Shown here one piece after another: positions 58,308 to 64,000 of a DNA stretch of 64,000 nt; within the stretch, counting starts at the first letter, position 1; each line of letters starts with the position of its first letter. A model generated the notes under the pieces. The model was not told where the DNA came from. It ran no database searches and was given only the letters and a program-made list of their open reading frames with translations. Made by a program: the position numbers and the translations under genes. The stretch is from positions 19,361,936-19,425,935 of the forward strand of contig OZ010787.1 in NCBI GenBank assembly GCA_963932465.1, written 5' to 3'. Origin of the DNA: Maratus speciosus (lineage: Eukaryota > Arthropoda > Arachnida > Araneae > Salticidae).

Positions 58308-59495
58308 CAGTCGAACCCGGTTAAGACGCGTTTCAAGGGAGTGGACGAAAATCACGTATTAAGCGGGATCGCATATTAAATGTGATTTGTATAATGTTTC
58401 AGGAACTGGGCTTATTTATATATTTAATCATCTAAAGGAACTTTAGAGATTTCATTTATATGCTTAGGGCCGAACATTTCATCTTTTACGTGTATTTAGA
58501 TTAAAATTTAATTGTATTTTCCATAAACTCATTGCTTATTTTTATAGAACCAACTGGGATAACAGCGAAAATTAAATATGGATTCCAACATGGATTTATT
58601 GTTGATTAATACGCTGCAACCAAAAATAAAACAACAAAAATAATTTTCCGACTAGACTGATTTTTTTAACAGAAAGTAAAAATTTTAACTCTTTGAATCA
58701 CAGCCCAGTTTTTAAAATCATGTTTAGTTCTTGTAATAATGAGTACCATTTTTATAATCTGTCCTTTTTAATGTAATAAAAAACTCCTTATTTATCTTTG
58801 TGTAAAAAATATTTTTTCCATGGCAAAAAGTAAAGGAAACATAGAAAACATAAAAGATTTGTAGTTATCCAACCGCAATAGTATTTGTTTAATCTTAACG
58901 AGTTACATGTTTTGTTGCCTGTAACATCCATTATAAAACATAGTAGTGATATAACGTACATAGCCTCACTAAAAACAGGTATGATCATCTCTAATCATTG
59001 TAATTTTTAGGATGTATCTGAGAAACCAGAATTTGTCTATATTTCTGTACTACAGTAAAAATATACACGAAGCGCGAGGCAAAGAATGTTAGGAGGCGGG
59101 ATCAAAGAAGGATTGCAGTTTTGCTAATTTATCAGGTTTTTGTTTTATTCAAATATCTACCACTATTTCCGGTTAGTAATTTTCACCTTAATTATTATGT
59201 TTTTAAACAAAGTAAATAATACTATTCCGAAAGTGTTTTTTATCTGTATAAAAAAATTCGCTAAATTGGCAACACTCAAGAAGAGAGAAGAAATTTGCAT
59301 CTTGATCAGTGAATTCGCATCTTAAGCATGATTTTTTTCCTCAACGGACCAAAAATTTATCGTGTAATAACCGTTCGCGTATTAAACGTGATATTTTTAC
59401 ATTAGCCTTATGGGTGATGTTCAAGGGATCGGAAGAAATCCGCGTATTAAGCGGTATCGCATATTAACCGTGAGCATCGTAAAGGGGTTCGATTG
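58308..59495. mobile_element. pogo-like MITE with subterminal repeats
   Basis: The ends CAGTCGAACCCGGTTAAGA and CGTAAAGGGGTTCGATTG have TA at 58306-58307 and 59496-59497. Near both ends there are repeated words CGTATTAAGCGGGATCGCATATTAA (left, about 58354) and CGTATTAAGCGGTATCGCATATTAAC-type (right, about 59443). Possible transposase-binding arrays. No intact coding region in 1.19 kb. Confidence 0.85.
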
Positions 59496-59672
59496 TATTT
59501 ATTCAATATATTTAATTATATATTTCCAATTTCAAAAATACTTTTAACATTAATGGCATTTTTGATCAGTATATTTAAAATTATTATTTAGTTTCATTCA
59601 TTATTAAATTATTATTCATTACTTTTAATTTCATAAATTTATATTTTTAAATATTTTTTTTTAATGCATATG

Positions 59673-61309
59673 CAGGCCTGCCAACTGCTACGAAAAAATC
59701 GTAGTTGCTACGATTTGGACCTATAAACTACGATGCTACAAAAGTTGGTCTTAAACTACGATTTTTTGTGAAAAACACAAACGCATTTTTTGTTTCTAGT
59801 TGCGATTTTTAACCCGCGCAGCATATTTTTCAGGAGTGATTCTGTTCTGAAGTTTCAAAATATTCATTTCCGAAAGTTTAAAAAAATTGGTCATTAGTCT
59901 GAAAATTCAGACATTAAAAAATGCTCATGGGGAAGAAAAATCTAGGCTGCAAAACAAACTTCTTAACAGAAAACCCTCTTTATGTATATTAAGCACAAGT
60001 GAATCATGTTTCTGTAAATATTTATACAGAAATTCCATTCCTTAGAAACAGGGGTGCCATTTTAAGAATTTCTGGAGGGGGAAGTGGTTCTTTGAGGAGC
60101 AAGGTTTGAAATAGTGTGCAAAATCGCACGATTTGCACACGGAAAAGGAAAGTCCTGCATAATGAAAATGCTGTGCAGTATTTTCCCCTGCAAATTCTTC
60201 CACAGACTTATGATTCATTTGCGAGTATATTTTGAAATTTCTTGGAAATCCGCGACATTTTTTTCATATATGGAATTTTCCCAAATTAATTCGTGAATCG
60301 ATCGCGGAAAAAAATTGAAAATATCTTCAAATGAACGTGTAAAAATATTGGGTATTTTGTCAAAGATCTCAGAAACAAATAGTGATTATCTTCAATTGTC
60401 GCTGAATAAAATCGCTAATTTCGTTAAGAGTTCAGAAAGAAACCATGAATTTCGTCAAAAGATTGCGCAAAAAAACCATGAATTTAGATAAACTATCGAG
60501 GGGGTAAATATTGCAAATTTCACCAAAAGTTCGCGGAAACGTGTAATGATATTTGTTATTGGTCGCGAAAAGATATCGAAAATTTTGCCGATAGGTTGCA
60601 ATAAACTATCACCAATTTCGACAAATGACCGTGCAAAAAAATCAATTTCATCAATTGGTCGCAGAAGAAAATAAATTTCGTCAAAGGATCGTGGTATAAA
60701 CGGGAATTTTGTCAAAATATCACAGAAAGAAAAACACTAATTTCGTCAAAAGATCAGTAGAAAGATGCAAATTTCATCGAAAAATCAGTAAGAAAACACG
60801 AATTTCGTCAAAAGATCAGTAGAAAGATGCAAATTTCATCAAAAAATCAGTAAGAAAATGCAAATTTCACCGAAAGATAGCGGAAAGAAAACACTAATTT
60901 CATCTAAGGATCGCGGTAAAAAATGCGAATTTCATCAAAAGTGCGGATTACAACAAAGAATTATAATAGAAAAAAGGGAAATTACGATTGTGGGGGGAAA
61001 AAAAATGTTAATATCCTGAAATGATCGTAAGAAAAAAATTGCGAATTTTGTCAAATTTTACTGCACTAGGCTAAAAAATTGGAACCAGGCTCCTTTTACA
61101 AATGTAAAAAAAAAGTTTCAAAATGAGAAGAAACTCTAAAAATCATATAAAAATTTTCACAGGAAAAAATTACTATATTGAGTTGAAAGACTGAAACCTT
61201 ATTCCTTTTACAAATGTCAAAAGATGGCTTGAAACACGAAAAACCAACCATCCGATTAATTTTAATTTTGTGTGCTACGATTTCTCATTTTCAAAGGTTG
61301 GCAGGTCTG
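59673..61309. mobile_element. CAG...CTG element with minisatellite, copy C
   Basis: The ends CAGGCCTGCCAAC and GTTGGCAGGTCTG are inverted with one mismatch. The putative duplication is CATATG/CATAAG (59667-59672 and 61310-61315, one mismatch). It closely matches copy A (31383-32537) in both subterminal regions. It has a longer minisatellite (about 60300-61050) and extra sequence at 60100-60300. Non-coding. Confidence 0.88.
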
Positions 61310-61315
61310 CATAAG

Positions 61316-63297
61316 ATATAAATAAAGATATTTTAACACCAACAAATTCTTTGATGAATGTATTTTAAGTTATCATTCAAGTTTACTCATTATTATCAAA
61401 TACTCTTTATTTGATATTTCGTTTTATTATATATTACTATATTTTTTTCTGTTTAATTTTTTTAAAAATTTTAACGTTTAATAACTTTAGAATTGTATAT
61501 TTTAAAGGATAGCTCTATTGCACTTATTATTACTTATTATTATTCAATACTTTTTGTTTGGTAGATATTTTATGATTTATTATATATACAAGTAATTTTA
61601 GACTTTTCAAAATTATTTTAAATTAAACATTTTCAAACTATTTTTTATGCATGTCTATTATAATCAGTATTAAATCAATATCAGTATTAAGTCTATTATA
61701 ATCAGTTGCATGCAGAAGTTGTTTGCAAGTTTTATTTAATTATTTTTATTTGTGAATATATCAGCTTTATTAAAACACTTATTTTGTTTAAAGAATGTGT
61801 TAAGAGTTATTTAGAAACAAAACTATTACTTTTTAAACAAAATTATTCTTTATTTGAGCAGAATGTTTCATATGTTGCTATATTAAAGGTACATAAGTGT
61901 TTTGTGATCATATTTTATTATATTTTAACTTAAAAAGGTGGTTAAAATATGCATTATATATATATTTAAAAAGTCATTTTTTATATTAAAATATCAGTGA
62001 AGATAGCTCAATTTTTTGCATGAATATATATAATAACTTATTTCATATATGTGTATTTCAAAAGGTTACATGAAAAAATGAATTTTTCATAATTTTTTAA
62101 AGAACACGTTACAAGAGTTAGGCTCAGCTTCACAAAATCCTCGGCCCTGAAAGTGAAATCAAATTTTCCTGCACTTCTGAATGCTCGCGCCATCTCGAAC
62201 AGGTTAATAGACGTTAATGTTTACAGTTAATAGTGAAGAGATTTTCAAAAGAATTCGGTTTATAAGTCCCTCTCCACATTCACTAGTAATTCAAGTTGTC
62301 AAAAGGATTATTTATCTTTAGTCATTTTTGGAATTTTATGTTGCGTTACTTAATTGATGGATTCGAATAAAATATAAATAGTGTTATTTGTAACTCTAGT
62401 GCAATGTTTTATTTTTAGAATTCCATATATATTTCTACTTACCGATCCAAGGCTGGAATGTGTGATGCAATTGGATAAATTCATAAACCAGGGGGTGATT
62501 CTGAGTAAAAAAAAGAAAAATCTGAAATTCATAGCAAATTTTCTGAAATGTTACAGCAGAGGGAGAAAATTCCTTCCCGTCACTAAATATGTGTTTTTTC
62601 TGTGGCGTTTTGGTGAAATTTGGGTTTTTACCGCAAACCTTTGATAAAATTCATGTTTTTTCTTCAGCGCTTTGATGAATTTTGGAGTTTTACCGCAAAC
62701 CTTTGATGGAATTCGCATTTTTTCTGTGATTCTTTGATGAATTTTGTGGGGGGTTTTTTTGCAATACTTTGACGAAATTGTGGATTTTTTTCTGGGAACA
62801 ATTTACAAAATTGATTTTTTCCATCAACCATTTATGGAAATTAGTGATATTTTTCCGTGATATTTTTTATGTCCGACTTTTCGGAGTGATGACTGATATA
62901 TTTTTTTAATTTTCGGAACAGAATGCTCTAAATTTTTGGAAAATTCGCAACAGAATCGCCCCTGTCACAAACCAAAAATAAGTGAGTTATTTATTTATTT
63001 ATTTTTATTAAATTTAAAATGTTAATTTTTAAGTTGTTAAAAATGCGCAAAAATGTTCAATATGGCATCTACAGTAGTAGTATATACACCACTTTCAATA
63101 AGTGGCTTATATGATGGTGCAGTGTATCCGATTGATTTTCTGTTTTTTTTTAAATAGTTTTTGGACATATAACGGCTTATCTACCCGAAATTACGGTACT
63201 TGTGCACATTTTGAAAAAACAGTGTATGATATTTATATGCATTTGTGTGTGTATGCATTTTGTATTTTAGTCTAATGAGCATATTTTATTTTTGTAG
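61316..63297. other. Distal intron 3 with an inverted minisatellite block
   Basis: Mostly AT-rich, without exons. At 62580-62840 units like CTTTGATGAATTTTG and TTTTTCTGTGATTCTTTGATG are the inverse of the family minisatellite, so another member is probably here. Its ends could not be fixed. The pyrimidine-rich acceptor TTTTATTTTTGTAG ends at 63297. Confidence 0.55.
62580..62840. repeat. Minisatellite block, inverse orientation
   Basis: About seven degenerate ~30-bp units related to the arrays at 21650-23110 and 60300-61050. No flanking inverted ends or duplication were recognised. Confidence 0.7.
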
Positions 63298-63456
63298 AGT
63301 CCTTGAAAGAAGTTTGGAATTCATTTGGCTTCAAAACTGAAGTTTATAACAATCTTACTTCTGAACAAACTTTGGCCTGTCTAAATTCTTATGCTAATTT
63401 AGACCACTCAGACTATGATGCATTTGTATGTTGTATTCTTTCACATGGTCAATCAA
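63298..63456 (+). CDS. CASP8-like: Exon 4 of the caspase-8/Dredd-like gene: p20 with catalytic histidine
   Basis: The opening AG joins the C left by exon 3 to give Gln, then SLKEVWNSFGFKTEVYNNLT (helix 1 and strand 2 of the caspase fold). SEQTLACLNSYANLDHS follows, then DYDAFVCCILSHGQSS. The His in CILSHG is the catalytic histidine of clan CD caspases, and D-CxCCILSHG wording is closest to caspase-8-type initiators. The donor is ATCAA|GTAAGT after 63456, with one base left over. The exon with the active-site QACxG cysteine and the p10 subunit must lie downstream of the window. The protein is predicted to cleave after Asp once dimerised. Confidence 0.95.
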
Positions 63457-64000
63457 GTAAGTGGACAAATTTTTGTTTGTTATCTAAGATACTTTATTAC
63501 ATTTAACATAAAATCCTGATTATAAGCCCCTATTTTAAAAAGCAAAAACAGTTAAATTTGGAAGGGACGCTTATAATCAAGATTATTTTTAACAATTCAT
63601 TAAAAAACATGTTTTTATCTTTAATTCAGAAGTAAAAATGGTAAATACGGGGGTATTAATCTTCTGTATTTCAGCAGATTTCTGCTTTAAAAAAAAATCA
63701 TCTACCTCATAGATGTTTCAGATGAGTCACTTTACAAAATAAGAAATATGGCAGAATTAAAAAAATATATAATATTAAAGATTTTAAACTATTTGCTGTG
63801 TGGAGAAGTCAGAGGGGGAAGTGGAACTTTTGGGAGAAAGGAAGGTAATTTAGATGACTGATTATTCATTTATTGTTACTAAAGCAACAAATTTTGAATA
63901 GCGTTTTAGAGATTTAATTTGTGTGTGTGTGTGTTTGGGAGGATGCATGTTTGGTTTAGAGAGAAAATTTACGTGGCAGATTATTTTTTTGTTTTTACTA
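63457..64000. other. Start of intron 4
   Basis: AT-rich intron to the window end, with a short GT microsatellite near 63921-63932. No further exon is visible. Confidence 0.5.

Noticed and set aside
61706..61933. 75-codon + strand frame in the distal caspase intron
   Set aside because: Low-complexity Phe/Ile/Leu composition typical of AT-rich non-coding DNA. No suitable splice phase.

Overview
The window is AT-rich animal DNA, most likely arthropod and plausibly arachnid. The reasons are a spliced caspase gene with phase-consistent introns, a dense mix of Tc1, BEL/Pao, copia and many TA-flanked MITEs, and a Tc1 transposase of the type common in spider genomes. The taxonomic call is inference. 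No prokaryotic features, tRNA genes or rRNA genes were recognised.

One host gene explains the window: a caspase-8/Dredd-like initiator caspase on the + strand. Its exons are at 9572-9963 (start ATG 9584), 25633-25844 (death-effector-like fold), 31016-31141 (start of the p20 protease domain) and 63298-63456 (p20 with the catalytic SHG histidine). All three junctions agree in reading phase. The catalytic cysteine and p10 exons lie beyond base 64000. The introns are about 15.7, 5.2 and 32.2 kb, and nearly everything else is transposon sequence inside them or upstream.

Upstream (1-9571): a decayed palindromic element at the left edge, a copia RT fragment, two relatives of an unnamed DNA transposon family (2659-4885 and 6797-9447), and MITEs at 4919-5488 and 6101-6727. 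Intron 1: a BEL/Pao retrotransposon on the - strand (11725-18666, TSD AACCC) that itself carries two TA-flanked MITEs; a foldback at 19200-19945; and a 4-kb element (21478-25542) with a minisatellite, itself invaded by a hAT-like element (23572-24850, 8-bp TSD). Intron 2: a small MITE and a three-level nest (27260-29593). Intron 3: a palindromic Tc1 derivative (33510-48262) invaded by two coding-poor copia-type LTR elements and one GC-rich MITE; a young copia element (48368-58219) interrupted near its 3' end by a 1.5-kb element; and further MITEs.

The candidate new system is a dispersed family of elements with CAG...CTG ends and roughly 6-bp target duplications (31383-32537, 54169-55693, 59673-61309, probably 21478-25542). 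They are filled with a degenerate ~30-bp repeat of the form TTTCGTCAAAAGATCGCG plus an A-rich stretch. Other notable points are a UGA-CUAG stop in the copia pol frame and internal initiator-tRNA-Met type primer sites that reveal the strand of the coding-poor LTR elements.
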